A DNA stretch of 64,000 nt from Clostridiales bacterium (GTDB lineage Bacteria; Bacillota; Clostridia; TANB77; SIG350): positions 1-64,000 of the forward strand of contig SVGE01000003.1 of the NCBI GenBank assembly GCA_015056545.1. The letters are read 5' to 3'. The notes under the pieces were generated by a model that saw only the letters and a list, made by a program, of their open reading frames with translations, was not told the origin of the DNA and made no database searches. Positions within the stretch are counted from its first letter, which is position 1. The number at the start of each line of letters is the position of its first letter. Positions 16,744 through 25,443 of the stretch are shown in pieces. Position numbers and translations under genes: made by a program.

Positions 16744-18345
16744 TTATAAAACACTCATAAACAATAGTCCTATAAATATAGCCATAAGTATTCCATAAAC
16801 AACTTTTGTAGTAGTATATGTATGACATTTTTTTACTACACCATCTATTTCAATCGAGCGAACTTCTATATATGGTACAACACCTCTTCTAAACCAACCT
16901 TGTACTTTTACTTTTTTATTAAAATATTCTTGTGATTTAAATATAGCAAATATCTTTTCTATTATGTGAAGTGGTTGATTATAATCTAAAAACATTATAC
17001 CTGTTTCATCTTTTATCACAAAGTCTTCATTAAATATACAACCTGGATTTCCTCTACCAATTATTTCTCCTTCTAATATACAAGGTATACTTGTAATATG
17101 CGAAACTTTAACCTCACTCATTAATTCAGAAACATTTGTTTCAATATATCCACTATTTCTATGTGTATAATCTAATTGCTTAAATAATGATATTGTAAAT
17201 ATTATTCCACCTATGCCTATTACTAGACCTGCAATTTCAGAATATATAGCTGCAACTATTGGTGTCGCCATTAATATTATAAATGGAATAATTGATATTA
17301 ATATTTCTTTAATAAAATCATCTACATATGATTCTGGTTTTTGTTCATCAAAAACTATATATGGTGCTTGTCCAAATTCTTCACATTGTTCAGATATTGT
17401 AAGTAATCTATTTGAAATTAATGGATGTGTTGAATTTAATTCATTCCATTTTGCCCAAACATTCCATTGTTCCCATTTCATTGCATTAACAACATTTTGT
17501 TTTGTTACACCACCATTATTATATGATGCAATTGCCATTCCTTTTGAAAACTTAGCATTACTAATTCCAAGGGCATTACCTGTTCCTGTTTTGCTCTTTT
17601 CTTCTTTATTACCAACTGCTAAACCAAATCCTATTTTAATTAAAGCAGTGGAAAGAGCTGTTGGATCTTTAGTTTCTTCTATAGCAAATCTATCTGCATA
17701 ATATTCTCTTGTTCTAGATAACCATAAAATTATATATTGGCTTATAATATATAATACATATGCTATTAGCCCTACAATAGCACTATAATCTGCGCTATCA
17801 TTATCGTTACTTCTTGAACTTCTTCTTGTATTGTTTCCTAAAAGAATTTCATATATATAATATAAAACTAATGGTACTATTTGTGCTACTGTCATAAATA
17901 GCATATCATAGTGTTTAGCATGTCCTATTTCATGTGCTGCAACTGTTTTTACTTCTTCTTCTGTTAATAAATCAAATATACCTTTTGTAAAAACTACTCT
18001 AGCATCATTTTTAGTTCGACCATATGTAAATGCATTTGGGCTACCATCATTTATGAATCCTATTTTCGGATAATTCATATTATATTTTGTGCAAATTTCA
18101 TTTATAAATTGTTTTAAATAATCTGGAATGTCATAATTAAAATCAACTTTATAAAAATGCTTAAATACAAAATCATTTACATTTGGTGCAATTAAAAATT
18201 GAATTATAACTATTACTAACGAAAGTAATATACCATAACTTATTGGCAAATCTAAAAGGAAAAATAATAAAATAATTACAATTGCCAATATTCCATATAA
18301 ACATCCCATTGTTAATAAAGATATTGCTAACAAATTCTTTCTCAT
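16744..18345 (-). CDS. M48 family membrane zinc metallopeptidase
   Basis: A 533-residue HtpX/Ste24-like protease. The zinc motif HEIGH is at residues 138-142 in AAHEIGHAKHYD, with the third ligand in SRTREYYADRFA (~residue 217-228). Two N-terminal helices (8-31, 36-55), further helices around 145-165 and 185-210, and C-terminal membrane segments place it in the cytoplasmic membrane, active site inside. The C-terminal part (~380-530), with a beta-rich segment between helices, is an extension beyond the usual ~290-residue HtpX. Such proteases take part in membrane protein quality control. Likely operon with 16057-16710. Confidence 0.88.
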   Translation of the reverse strand: MRKNLLAISLLTMGCLYGILAIVIILLFFLLDLPISYGILLSLVIVIIQFLIAPNVNDFVFKHFYKVDFNYDIPDYLKQFINEICTKYNMNYPKIGFINDGSPNAFTYGRTKNDARVVFTKGIFDLLTEEEVKTVAAHEIGHAKHYDMLFMTVAQIVPLVLYYIYEILLGNNTRRSSRSNDNDSADYSAIVGLIAYVLYIISQYIILWLSRTREYYADRFAIEETKDPTALSTALIKIGFGLAVGNKEEKSKTGTGNALGISNAKFSKGMAIASYNNGGVTKQNVVNAMKWEQWNVWAKWNELNSTHPLISNRLLTISEQCEEFGQAPYIVFDEQKPESYVDDFIKEILISIIPFIILMATPIVAAIYSEIAGLVIGIGGIIFTISLFKQLDYTHRNSGYIETNVSELMSEVKVSHITSIPCILEGEIIGRGNPGCIFNEDFVIKDETGIMFLDYNQPLHIIEKIFAIFKSQEYFNKKVKVQGWFRRGVVPYIEVRSIEIDGVVKKCHTYTTTKVVYGILMAIFIGLLFMSVL

Positions 18346-18555
18346 ATGTATTCCTCCTATCTTTTGTATAAATAATCTATTTCTACACTATATACTTTAT
18401 TTTAACATAATTCTAATTGTTTTTCAACCTTGCTTACTTCTGCAATTCCTCTGTTTGTAAGCATTTTATGTATTTTTGTTTACGGATACAACACATTTAT
18501 GTATACTAAAAAATATGTAATTTTTTTAGTATACTTATCTTAAAGAGCAAAAAAA

Positions 18556-18594
18556 TAACCTAATTTTATATTTAATCTAATTAGGTTATTTTTA
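18556..18594 (-). terminator. terminator of the histidine phosphatase gene
   Basis: Stem AATAACCTAATT / AATTAGGTTATT followed by T-rich sequence on the minus strand, just after the stop at 18597. A second perfect inverted repeat (GTATACTAAAAAA / TTTTTTAGTATAC) lies ~25 bp further, at about 18497-18532, of unknown role. Confidence 0.75.
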
Positions 18595-18596
18595 AT

Positions 18597-19133
18597 CTAT
18601 TCAATTATATATTCCCAACCAGGTTGCCATGATTTTGTTTTTCTCCAGTCTTTTTCTAAAGCTTGTTCCAATGTTATCCCTTTTGTTAATACTTCTATGG
18701 CTAGTTGTGGAGCTCTATGTGCAACAATAGCTATTGTTTTACCTGGATATTCCTTTTTTATATAATTTATAAAATCTGAAATTCTATTTTCTACATCTTT
18801 TAAAGACTCTCCATTAGGAAAAGGCTTGTTTATATGTTCTTCATAAACTACTAATTTTTTATCCTCTCCATCATAATCTCCATAATTACATTCTCTTAAC
18901 CTTTTATCTTGCAACTTTTCATATTCAGGCCATGCGATATCAGCTGAATCTATTGCTCTAATTAAATCTGATGTAAACATTACATCAAACTTTAATTCTT
19001 TTGTTACATTACCTAAATTCTTTGCTTGCTCTTTGCCTAATTCATTTAACTCAACTTGTTTCCATCCACTACATTTATCTGATGCATTATCATAAGTAGT
19101 TCCATGTACAAAATATATTATTTTAGTTTGCAT
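18597..19133 (-). CDS. histidine phosphatase family protein with VHG in place of RHG
   Basis: A 178-residue phosphoglycerate-mutase-fold protein. The phospho-accepting His10 is in FVHGTTYDN, where the canonical RHG arginine is replaced by Val. The second core is intact: SDLIRAIDSADI (Arg), NGESLKDVENR (acid/base Glu) and IVAHRAPQ (second His). I recall a subgroup with VHGTT in Firmicutes, so the change is likely a lineage feature, not decay. Substrate unknown. The ATG at 19133 is preferred, with GAGG 8 nt upstream, over a GTG 9 nt earlier. The DUF3841 gene ends 11 bp upstream. Confidence 0.82.
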   Translation of the reverse strand: MQTKIIYFVHGTTYDNASDKCSGWKQVELNELGKEQAKNLGNVTKELKFDVMFTSDLIRAIDSADIAWPEYEKLQDKRLRECNYGDYDGEDKKLVVYEEHINKPFPNGESLKDVENRISDFINYIKKEYPGKTIAIVAHRAPQLAIEVLTKGITLEQALEKDWRKTKSWQPGWEYIIE

Positions 19134-19144
19134 ATCTTTCACCT

Positions 19145-19816
19145 CTATTTTAGCATTTTATAATAATCTTCAATCCAATCAAATCTTTTCCCATTACTTC
19201 TAATATAGTTTAAAGTTCCGTAAGTATATCCATCCTCTTTAAGTATCTCTATTTTTTCAACCTCATCTAAATTAATTCTCCAAACACATCCTTGTAAAAT
19301 ATCACTTTCTTTTGTAATACATCTATCAAAACTATTTCGTATTTCTTTGCAAATATTTAGATACTCTTTATCTTGCCTATGTTCAAAATATTTATCTTTT
19401 CTTACATATGCTTCTAGTTCTTGTTTAGTTATATTATATTGCTTTAACTTATTATCAAATGTTTCTTTAGCTTTTTTATCTTTTGGTATATATATATTGT
19501 TTAATACAAAAGAATATCTTCTAAAATCTGTTATAAAAACTTGATTTTCTGGTTTATTGAAAGTTATTTTTACCTCAAAGCCTTTAACAGGTTTCCCTTT
19601 AACCTTTGGTGGACAAATTCTATTCTTAACTTTAACCCATACCCAAATAGGATATTTAGCACCATTACTTAAGATTCTCTCATTCATTTTTTCAGTAATC
19701 CAATTATATGCATATCCGATTTTTGGCATATTAATATATTTCTCATTACATTCTATATATCCGTTATTAATTAATTCTTTTAATGCTTCTATTGTTTGAA
19801 AAGTTACTAATTTCAT
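19145..19816 (-). CDS. DUF3841 family protein
   Basis: A 223-residue protein with the DUF3841 outline: MKLVTFQTIEALKELINNG start, AYNWITEKMNERI, YPIWVWVKVKNR, an EVKITFNKPENQVFITDF strand, and a C-terminal DILQGCVWRINLDEVEKI. The function of the family is unknown; it is usually found singly in accessory parts of Firmicutes genomes. Followed after 11 bp by the histidine phosphatase; the RhuM/Fic gene lies 38 bp upstream, so the three may be one transcript. Confidence 0.78.
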   Translation of the reverse strand: MKLVTFQTIEALKELINNGYIECNEKYINMPKIGYAYNWITEKMNERILSNGAKYPIWVWVKVKNRICPPKVKGKPVKGFEVKITFNKPENQVFITDFRRYSFVLNNIYIPKDKKAKETFDNKLKQYNITKQELEAYVRKDKYFEHRQDKEYLNICKEIRNSFDRCITKESDILQGCVWRINLDEVEKIEILKEDGYTYGTLNYIRSNGKRFDWIEDYYKMLK

Positions 19817-19854
19817 AAAACACCTCTTTTTTTCTTTTTCAATAACATTATATA

Positions 19855-20790
19855 CTATATAATCAAAAAATTCATTATTAAAGCAATAATTATTTCTTTT
19901 TCTTTTGGATTAGACTCTGCAATAAGCAAAGTTAAGGCTGTTAATGTATTATTATCTATTACTTTTTCATTATCCTTATATAATATTTGATAAAAATTTA
20001 AGAAATATATAAATAAAGTTGCTGTTATTCTCTTATTGCCATCAACAAATACATGATTTTTTACAACTAGATATATAAAATTAGCTGCTTTTTCTTCAAC
20101 ACTAGCATAAATATCTTTTTCATCAAATGTCTGATATATATTACCTATAATCGCTTTTAGTCCTTCATCTCTTTCAACCGCAAACAATTTACTATTTTCA
20201 CTAAATTTTAATTTATTAATAATATTTATACATTCTTCATATGTAATCTTTCTTAAAGCAATGTTACCTTTTACTTTTGTTAATGTTTTATGATCATAAT
20301 CATCTAATAAATCTAGTGCTTTTGAATATTCTCCAATTACTTTTAAAATCTCTTTTGCATCATTATTTTCTAATCTTTCATCAATTCTATTAGCTATATC
20401 TATTAATTTAACTGTTTTTTCTAAATATACTAATCTTTCTTTATTAGCTGCATAACCTTTTAACATATACTCTTTTAAAATATTAGTTGCCCAACGTCTA
20501 AATATAATACCATTTTTGCTGTTTACTCTATAGCCTACAGATATAATCATATCTAAATTATAGTATTGGACATTATACATTTTTCCATCTGAGGCAGTAT
20601 GCTCAAAAAATGAGCATACTGAATCTTCTTCTAATTCCTCATCTTTAAAAATATTTTGAATATGCCTTGTTATTGTTCTTCTATCTTTGCCAAATAATTC
20701 TGCCATTTGCTTTTGTGTTAACCATACAGTTTCATCTTGTAAATTAACTTCTAATTTAACCTCACCATTTTTCAAATAAAATAATTTCAT
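19855..20790 (-). CDS. RhuM-like protein with Fic/Doc domain
   Basis: A 311-residue two-domain protein. Residues 1-115 match the RhuM/virulence protein family (VWLTQKQMAELFGKDRRTITRHIQNIF, then YYNLDMIISVGYRVNSKNGIIFRRWA), with an HTH-like segment. Residues ~150-300 contain a Fic motif HVFVDGNKR (246-254), all catalytic residues present, so AMP- or phospho-transfer to a target protein is possible. Such RhuM-Fic proteins are common accessory genes, some part of toxin-antitoxin or mobile modules. No recognisable antitoxin gene is adjacent and no inhibitory motif is obvious. Confidence 0.85.
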   Translation of the reverse strand: MKLFYLKNGEVKLEVNLQDETVWLTQKQMAELFGKDRRTITRHIQNIFKDEELEEDSVCSFFEHTASDGKMYNVQYYNLDMIISVGYRVNSKNGIIFRRWATNILKEYMLKGYAANKERLVYLEKTVKLIDIANRIDERLENNDAKEILKVIGEYSKALDLLDDYDHKTLTKVKGNIALRKITYEECINIINKLKFSENSKLFAVERDEGLKAIIGNIYQTFDEKDIYASVEEKAANFIYLVVKNHVFVDGNKRITATLFIYFLNFYQILYKDNEKVIDNNTLTALTLLIAESNPKEKEIIIALIMNFLII

Positions 20791-21013
20791 TATTCATAAG
20801 AACACATACTTTTCTTTTAGATTTAGTTCTTATTACATTTATTACTTTATTTTATACTGCATCTTATATTCCTTATTGAACTATGTCCCCATTCTATACA
20901 ATTTTATTTTATTTGTCAATTTGCCATTTGGTTAATTTTTTCTTATTATCTCTTATTTGTTAAATTTTTCTAATTATTTTTAATTATTTCTATATTTTCT
21001 ACTTTTTTTAAAC

Positions 21014-21052
21014 ATTAAAAATAGAGATAGAATTAAATCTATCTCTATATAA
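21014..21052 (-). terminator. terminator of the alcohol dehydrogenase gene
   Basis: Stem ATAGAGATAGA / TCTATCTCTAT with a six-base loop directly after the stop codon at 21056. Confidence 0.75.
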
Positions 21053-21055
21053 ATA

Positions 21056-22210
21056 TTACATAGCTTCTCTATATAATCTTATGAAATCTTCTTTAGTAAC
21101 TTCTCTTGGATTACCAGGCATACATGGGTCTTCCATTGCTTTTTCTGCAAGAAGTTCTAAATCTTCTTCGATACAACCTGTATCTTTAACAGTTTGCGTA
21201 ATACCAACTTCTTTTGAAAGTTCTGTTATTTTCCATACAAATGTATTTATAACATCTTGGTCATTTAAGTGTTTAGCATCTTCTCTTCCTATATGGCAAA
21301 GAATTTCTCTAAATCTGTCTGCACATACTTCACCATTAAATCTCATAACAGTTGGAAGTAATATTGTATTTGCTAAACCATGTGGTGTATCATATACAGC
21401 ACCTAATTGATGTGCCATTGAATGAACAATACCTAAACCAACATTTGAGAATCCCATACCTGCAATATATTGAGCAAGTGCCATATTTTCAATAGCTTTT
21501 GGATCTTTATCATTTACAGCTGCCGGTAAGTTTTCAAATATTAATTCAATAGCTTTCATATGGAACATATCTGCCATTGTATTATGTCCTTTTGTTATAT
21601 AACCTTCTACAGCATGTGTTAATGCATCCATACCAGTAGAAGCTGCAACTGATTTTGGAAGTGTTTCCATAAGTTCAGAATCAACTATTGCTAAAACAGG
21701 AATATCATGTGGGTCAACACATACCATTTTTATTTCTCTGTTTTCATCTGTTATAACATAGTTAATTGTAACTTCTGCTGCTGTTCCATGTGTTGTTGGA
21801 AGTGCAATTATTGGCATAGCTTTGTTTTTTGTATTAGATAATCCATTTAAAGAAACTACATCTGCTCTATCTGGATTTGTCATAACAATACCTATACCTT
21901 TTGCAGTATCAATAACTGAACCTCCGCCAACTGCAACAATAACATCTGCATTAGCATCTCTGCAAGCCACTACACCGTCTTGAACATTCTTTACTGTTGG
22001 GTTTGGTTTTATTTCTGAATATATTTCATATTCAATACCCGCTTTTTCCAATACATCGATTACTTTTCCAGCAACTTCAAATTTAATTAAATCTTTGTCT
22101 GTTACAAGTAATACTTTCTTAAAACCTCTTTCGCTGATTTCCCTTGAAAGCTCCTCTCTACATCCCCTTCCGAAAAATGATGTTTCATTTAAAATAAATC
22201 TTTCTGCCAT
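21056..22210 (-). CDS. iron-containing alcohol dehydrogenase (FucO / lactaldehyde reductase type)
   Basis: A 384-residue group III alcohol dehydrogenase. NAD(P)-binding GGGSVIDTAKGI (~96-107), and the metal-ligand set DALTHAVEGY, HSMAHQLGAVYDTPHG (two His in each of the helices) are intact, so it should reduce aldehydes or oxidise short alcohols/diols with Fe2+. The C-terminal CMPGNPREVTKEDFIRLY is family-typical. Likely reduces fermentation aldehydes or lactaldehyde; without pathway neighbours the substrate is open. RBS GAAGGAGG precedes the ATG, and its own promoter is at 22259-22287. Confidence 0.93.
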   Translation of the reverse strand: MAERFILNETSFFGRGCREELSREISERGFKKVLLVTDKDLIKFEVAGKVIDVLEKAGIEYEIYSEIKPNPTVKNVQDGVVACRDANADVIVAVGGGSVIDTAKGIGIVMTNPDRADVVSLNGLSNTKNKAMPIIALPTTHGTAAEVTINYVITDENREIKMVCVDPHDIPVLAIVDSELMETLPKSVAASTGMDALTHAVEGYITKGHNTMADMFHMKAIELIFENLPAAVNDKDPKAIENMALAQYIAGMGFSNVGLGIVHSMAHQLGAVYDTPHGLANTILLPTVMRFNGEVCADRFREILCHIGREDAKHLNDQDVINTFVWKITELSKEVGITQTVKDTGCIEEDLELLAEKAMEDPCMPGNPREVTKEDFIRLYREAM

Positions 22211-22258
22211 TTTAAATTCCTCCTTCGTAATTTTAAAATAATACTAATTTCGTGTAAT

Positions 22259-22287
22259 ATTTTATACAATTTTTATTAAATTTTCAA
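22259..22287 (-). promoter_or_regulatory. sigma-A promoter for the alcohol dehydrogenase
   Basis: Minus strand TTGAAA (22282-22287), 17-bp spacer, TAAAAT (22259-22264), ~50 bp before the start codon. Confidence 0.6.
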
Positions 22288-22330
22288 TACTATAATATAA
22301 TTATTACCAAATTTTTAATATAGAAACAAA

Positions 22331-22813
22331 TTAATAAATTGTTTTAGAATTTTTCTTAAAATCTTTAAATACTTTTATTGCCTCTTCTCTTCCTATTTGA
22401 TAAAGTTTAATTATATCTTTATTATCTCCTTTTAAATAATCATAAATCATGTCATCTCTAAAACCAATATCTTCTGCATCTTGTGCAGTATTTGCATAAT
22501 ATACTTCTTTAATATTAGCCCAAATGATTGCAGATAAACACATTGGACATGGCTGGGCACTGGTATATAACGTGCATCCAGATAAATCATGTGTTTCTAA
22601 TTTTTCAGATGCTTTTCTTATAGCATTAACTTCCGCATGTGCTGTTGCATCACTGCTTTCAATTACAGTATTGTGTGCAATCGAAACAATTTCACCATCT
22701 TTTACTATTACTGCACCAAAAGGCCCTCCACATTGATAATTATTAAAACTATTTGCTTTTGATTCTTCAATAGCAATCTCCATTGCTTTTTCGTTCGTTA
22801 TTATTTCTTTCAT
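22331..22813 (-). CDS. guanine deaminase-like nucleoside deaminase
   Basis: A 160-residue zinc deaminase. His59 and Glu61 (AHAEVNAI) and Cys89-x2-Cys92 (SAQPCPMC) form the zinc/catalytic set of the cytidine deaminase superfamily. The sequence CGGPFGAVIVKDG and SAIIWANIKEVYYA fit the guanine deaminase (GuaD) branch more than TadA. It would convert guanine to xanthine. The ATG at 22813 follows AAGGTG by about 5-8 nt; an earlier ATG lacks an RBS and family similarity. Confidence 0.88.
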   Translation of the reverse strand: MKEIITNEKAMEIAIEESKANSFNNYQCGGPFGAVIVKDGEIVSIAHNTVIESSDATAHAEVNAIRKASEKLETHDLSGCTLYTSAQPCPMCLSAIIWANIKEVYYANTAQDAEDIGFRDDMIYDYLKGDNKDIIKLYQIGREEAIKVFKDFKKNSKTIY

Positions 22814-22931
22814 TTTTTCACCTTCTTGTATTATTATTTCATTTATTAATATATCAGATATGTTTATTTTATACAAGTTTTTATAATAAAAAATATGTCA
22901 AATTATGCAAGAATTCTTCGATGAAAAATGT

Positions 22932-22960
22932 TTTACATTGGTATATTTTGGTAATATAAT
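22932..22960 (+). promoter_or_regulatory. sigma-A promoter of the small peptide gene at 23010
   Basis: TTTACA (22932-22937), a 17-bp spacer and TATAAT (22955-22960) on the plus strand; transcription should start near 22967, just before the CTCCC element. Confidence 0.7.
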
Positions 22961-22968
22961 TATTATAT

Positions 22969-22998
22969 CTCCCCTTGGAGAAATCTTTATATAGGGAG
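22969..22998 (+). promoter_or_regulatory. ribosome-binding-site sequestering hairpin
   Basis: CTCCC (22969-22973) is complementary to GGGAG (22994-22998), which is the core of the GGGAGGTGA RBS for the small ORF at 23010. Folding of the short 5' leader would hide the RBS, as in many type I toxin messages. Confidence 0.45.
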
Positions 22999-23009
22999 GT
23001 GACTTGCAG

Positions 23010-23072
23010 TTGGAAAACTACATAATTTATTTTATGGTCCTGTTATTACTTTTAATTATTGCAGTGAAATAG
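23010..23072 (+). CDS. small hydrophobic membrane peptide, 20 aa
   Basis: A TTG-started ORF of 20 codons (ENYIIYFMVLLLLLIIAVK after the start) encodes a single transmembrane helix. A strong GGGAGGTGA lies 8 nt upstream; another TTG at 23004 would be only 2 nt away. A near-consensus promoter precedes and a strong terminator follows, so it is a complete ~150-nt monocistronic unit. Size, hydrophobicity and RBS sequestration recall type I toxin peptides, but no similarity to a named family can be claimed. It could also be a regulatory leader or a membrane modulator. No antisense RNA promoter was confirmed. Confidence 0.5.
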   Translation: MENYIIYFMVLLLLLIIAVK

Positions 23073-23087
23073 ACGGGATTGATAATG

Positions 23088-23124
23088 AAAAAAGAGTGGA
23101 CTAGCCCTCCACTCTTTTTTTCGT
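23088..23124 (+). terminator. terminator of the 23010 small gene
   Basis: Stem AAGAGTGGA / TCCACTCTT (loop CTAGCCC region) followed by TTTTTT on the plus strand. Confidence 0.85.
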
Positions 23125-23221
23125 ATTTTACAGTTGTACTAATTACATAATATCTGACTTTCATCATTACATATATTATATTACCATTTTTTACTAATGT
23201 CAATATCTAAAACTATATTTT

Positions 23222-23836
23222 CTATTCTATTATAATATTATCTTTGCTACTTGTTGTTATTAAAATATTAATATATTCATATTCTTCAAATGTATCTAAA
23301 ATTGTTATTATAGCTTTTTTATTATCTATGTATATATAATCAAAAAAATTCATATTTGTAAAACTTAACTCTTTTTTTGCTTGCACTTTAATACTTATTG
23401 TTGTTTGTTCTTTTCCTTCAATTTCATTTATTTTAATATTTACTTTTGGATTATCTTTTACGTTTTGAATTGTAACTTTATCTTTAAACACTTCAACATA
23501 ATTTGTAACTGACCTTTCATTAATTATTGCATTATATATCTCTTTATCAAATAATATTTTATTAACTCCATAATTTATAATACTAAATATTCCTATAATT
23601 CCAACTAATATAAATGTGAAAATTCCACCAGCAATATCATATTTAATATTATCTTTTTTAGAATACACTAATGTTTCAACTCCTAATGCTACTAATATAA
23701 GTGGCCATAGCATAAGTGCATATCTCAATATTTCAATACTTGTAAATGTAGCTAACATAATAATTACACCAACAAATATCATAACTATTCCAAAAGTAAC
23801 TTTTCCTATTCTAATTTGTTTTTTATTTTCTTCCAT
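23222..23836 (-). CDS. membrane protein with LiaF/DUF5668-like helices
   Basis: A 204-residue protein. The first ~105 residues hold four closely packed membrane helices (FGIVMIFVGVIIMLATFTS; LWPLILVALGVETLVYS, with the WPLILI-like signature; a GGIFTFILVGIIGIFSI helix). These resemble the DUF5668/LiaF-TM domain of cell-envelope stress modules. The remainder is an extracytoplasmic or peripheral beta-rich domain. Last gene of the ECF sigma operon. The ATG at 23836 (AGAGGTG upstream) was chosen; the longer in-frame start overlaps the previous gene without an RBS. Confidence 0.65.
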   Translation of the reverse strand: MEENKKQIRIGKVTFGIVMIFVGVIIMLATFTSIEILRYALMLWPLILVALGVETLVYSKKDNIKYDIAGGIFTFILVGIIGIFSIINYGVNKILFDKEIYNAIINERSVTNYVEVFKDKVTIQNVKDNPKVNIKINEIEGKEQTTISIKVQAKKELSFTNMNFFDYIYIDNKKAIITILDTFEEYEYINILITTSSKDNIIIE

Positions 23837-23846
23837 ATTAGCACCT

Positions 23847-24347
23847 CTATTCTTTACCACTAATAAATTTAAATCCAAATACTATAGATAATATTGCTAT
23901 TAATGTTGAAGGCAAATATCTTGAAACTATTCTAACAATATCACCTAAAATTTCAAAATCATAAGATAAAGCAATTCTTCCTAATACAGAATTAAATAAT
24001 ATATATGTTCCAACAATAATTAAAAGAACTCCCAATAAAGTATTTTTTCTTTCAAATTTTTTCTCTCCAAATAATTTTGTTATTTCTTCATTTTCCCATA
24101 TACATATATCTTCTTCTTGTTTTTCTGTCCCTATTTTATTACGTAAGTGATATGTATCAAAAAAACTATATACCCATACTAATATTGCAGGAATTAATAA
24201 TAACTCTAAATTTGCTAATACCGCTATCATTATAGACAATGCTACTACTGTAAGTAGTGACATCCCTTTTTTCATATAGCATTGATACATTTGCCCTGCA
24301 CCTGGTACAAAACTAAAACAAAATGTTAAAAATAAATTCTTTTTCAT
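23847..24347 (-). CDS. membrane protein with TM2-like start
   Basis: A 166-residue protein. Residues 1-60 (FVPGAGQMYQCYMKKGMSLLTVV, then a second helix with PAILVWVYSFFDTYHLRN) form a TM2-like pair: the PGAGQMY motif and DxxxxRN end are typical. A soluble linker with IWENEEITKLFG follows, then two helices (~100-118 and ~142-160). Its role is unknown. Between the anti-sigma-like gene (1 bp) and the DUF5668-like gene (10 bp), it belongs to the sigma factor's own operon and so probably senses or responds to envelope state. Confidence 0.65.
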   Translation of the reverse strand: MKKNLFLTFCFSFVPGAGQMYQCYMKKGMSLLTVVALSIMIAVLANLELLLIPAILVWVYSFFDTYHLRNKIGTEKQEEDICIWENEEITKLFGEKKFERKNTLLGVLLIIVGTYILFNSVLGRIALSYDFEILGDIVRIVSRYLPSTLIAILSIVFGFKFISGKE

Positions 24348-24348
24348 A

Positions 24349-24714
24349 TTACTCTTCTCCTCCTTTAATTATCTCTCCCATTAAAAACTCACTAAATTTA
24401 TTATCGGTAAATTCTTCTTGACTTTCAATTGATATTTCATTTTCCTCTTTTATTTGAATATTACTTATTTTTGCTATTCCTATTTCCCATGTCATTACTG
24501 TTACTGCTGTAAAACACGCTACTTTCATATAATCTATAAAAGTGTATTTTTTCTTTGTCTTTTCCTTTTTAATAATGTTTTGAATTATTGAAATATTTTC
24601 AAATAAATCTTGTTCTAAAGTAGTATCTATCTGAATATTTTTTTCCTCAATTTCATCAATATATTTTAATAATTCATCATCATTATTTAGTAAATTATTT
24701 ATTTTATCAATCAT
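24349..24714 (-). CDS. putative anti-sigma factor
   Basis: A 121-residue protein (ATG at 24714; a GTG 9 nt upstream is the alternative and would overlap the sigma stop by 4 nt). The N-terminal ~75 residues are acidic and helical; one membrane helix lies at ~80-98 (VACFTAVTVMTWEIGIAKI); a short acidic tail follows outside. There is no HxxxCxxC zinc motif. Assignment as anti-sigma rests on position directly after the ECF sigma gene and on single-helix topology; sequence similarity is not evident. Confidence 0.5.
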   Translation of the reverse strand: MIDKINNLLNNDDELLKYIDEIEEKNIQIDTTLEQDLFENISIIQNIIKKEKTKKKYTFIDYMKVACFTAVTVMTWEIGIAKISNIQIKEENEISIESQEEFTDNKFSEFLMGEIIKGGEE

Positions 24715-24719
24715 AGAAT

Positions 24720-25229
24720 TCACCGCCTTACTTTTTTTATTTCTTTTTTTAATAATTCTTTTCCTCTATGTAATTGCATTTTTACTGTACCTTTACTCCT
24801 ATTTGTTTTCCTTGCTATCTCATCTAAATTGCTTTCATATACATAATATTCATAAAGTACTGTTTTATATGGCTCTTTTAATGAATATATTATTTCTCTA
24901 GTCGCTAAAATATTTTCTTTTTTAATATATTCACTTTCTATATTTTTACTCTCTTTAAACTGATTAAACTTAATAATATTATCTTCTAATTCTTCTTTCT
25001 TGCGAACTCTACTTCTCAGTACGTCCCTACATTTATTAAGTGCTACCTTACATATAAGGTTTTTATATTCATTATCTTCTAAATCTTTATACCTTTCATT
25101 ATTAACATATATACTTATATATGTTTCTTGGCATATATCTTTTGCCTCTTCTGGATTAGAGAGCATGTCAAAACATATTTTGTATACAAGCTTATGATAT
25201 TTTTCAATTAGATATTCAATTTTCAACAT
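24720..25229 (-). CDS. ECF-type RNA polymerase sigma factor
   Basis: A 169-residue sigma-70 of the extracytoplasmic-function group. Region 2 is visible in YHKLVYKICFDMLSNPEEAKDICQETYISIY (~10-41) and the sigma-4 helix-turn-helix in ESNLDEIARKTNRSKGTVKMQLHRGKELLKKE (~132-163). It should direct transcription of its own operon (anti-sigma-like, TM2-like and LiaF-like membrane proteins), giving an envelope-response module. The gene carries RBS AAAGGAGGAGG. Its promoter is not clear by eye. Confidence 0.93.
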   Translation of the reverse strand: MLKIEYLIEKYHKLVYKICFDMLSNPEEAKDICQETYISIYVNNERYKDLEDNEYKNLICKVALNKCRDVLRSRVRKKEELEDNIIKFNQFKESKNIESEYIKKENILATREIIYSLKEPYKTVLYEYYVYESNLDEIARKTNRSKGTVKMQLHRGKELLKKEIKKVRR

Positions 25230-25353
25230 TCCCTCCTCCTTTTTATACTTTCAATATATATAACGAAATAATTACATTTTGGATAACAAAAAATTCTATA
25301 TTTATAATATACCCTATCTTTAGAATAGTAAATATATTTATCTTGTATATTAA

Positions 25354-25383
25354 TTGACATAATCCACTTTTCTGTGATAATAT
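25354..25383 (+). promoter_or_regulatory. sigma-A promoter for the repeat protein
   Basis: TTGACA (25354-25359), 18-bp spacer, TAATAT (25378-25383) on the plus strand, ~60 bp before the start codon. Perfect -35. Confidence 0.65.
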
Positions 25384-25443
25384 ATTGTAACAAAAATATA
25401 TAAATACGAATCCATAGTAATTTTTATTTAAGGAGGAAAAATA

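Noticed and set aside
18497-18532. Long inverted repeat as mobile element end
   Set aside because: Single copy without a transposase; more likely a hairpin or chance AT-rich palindrome.
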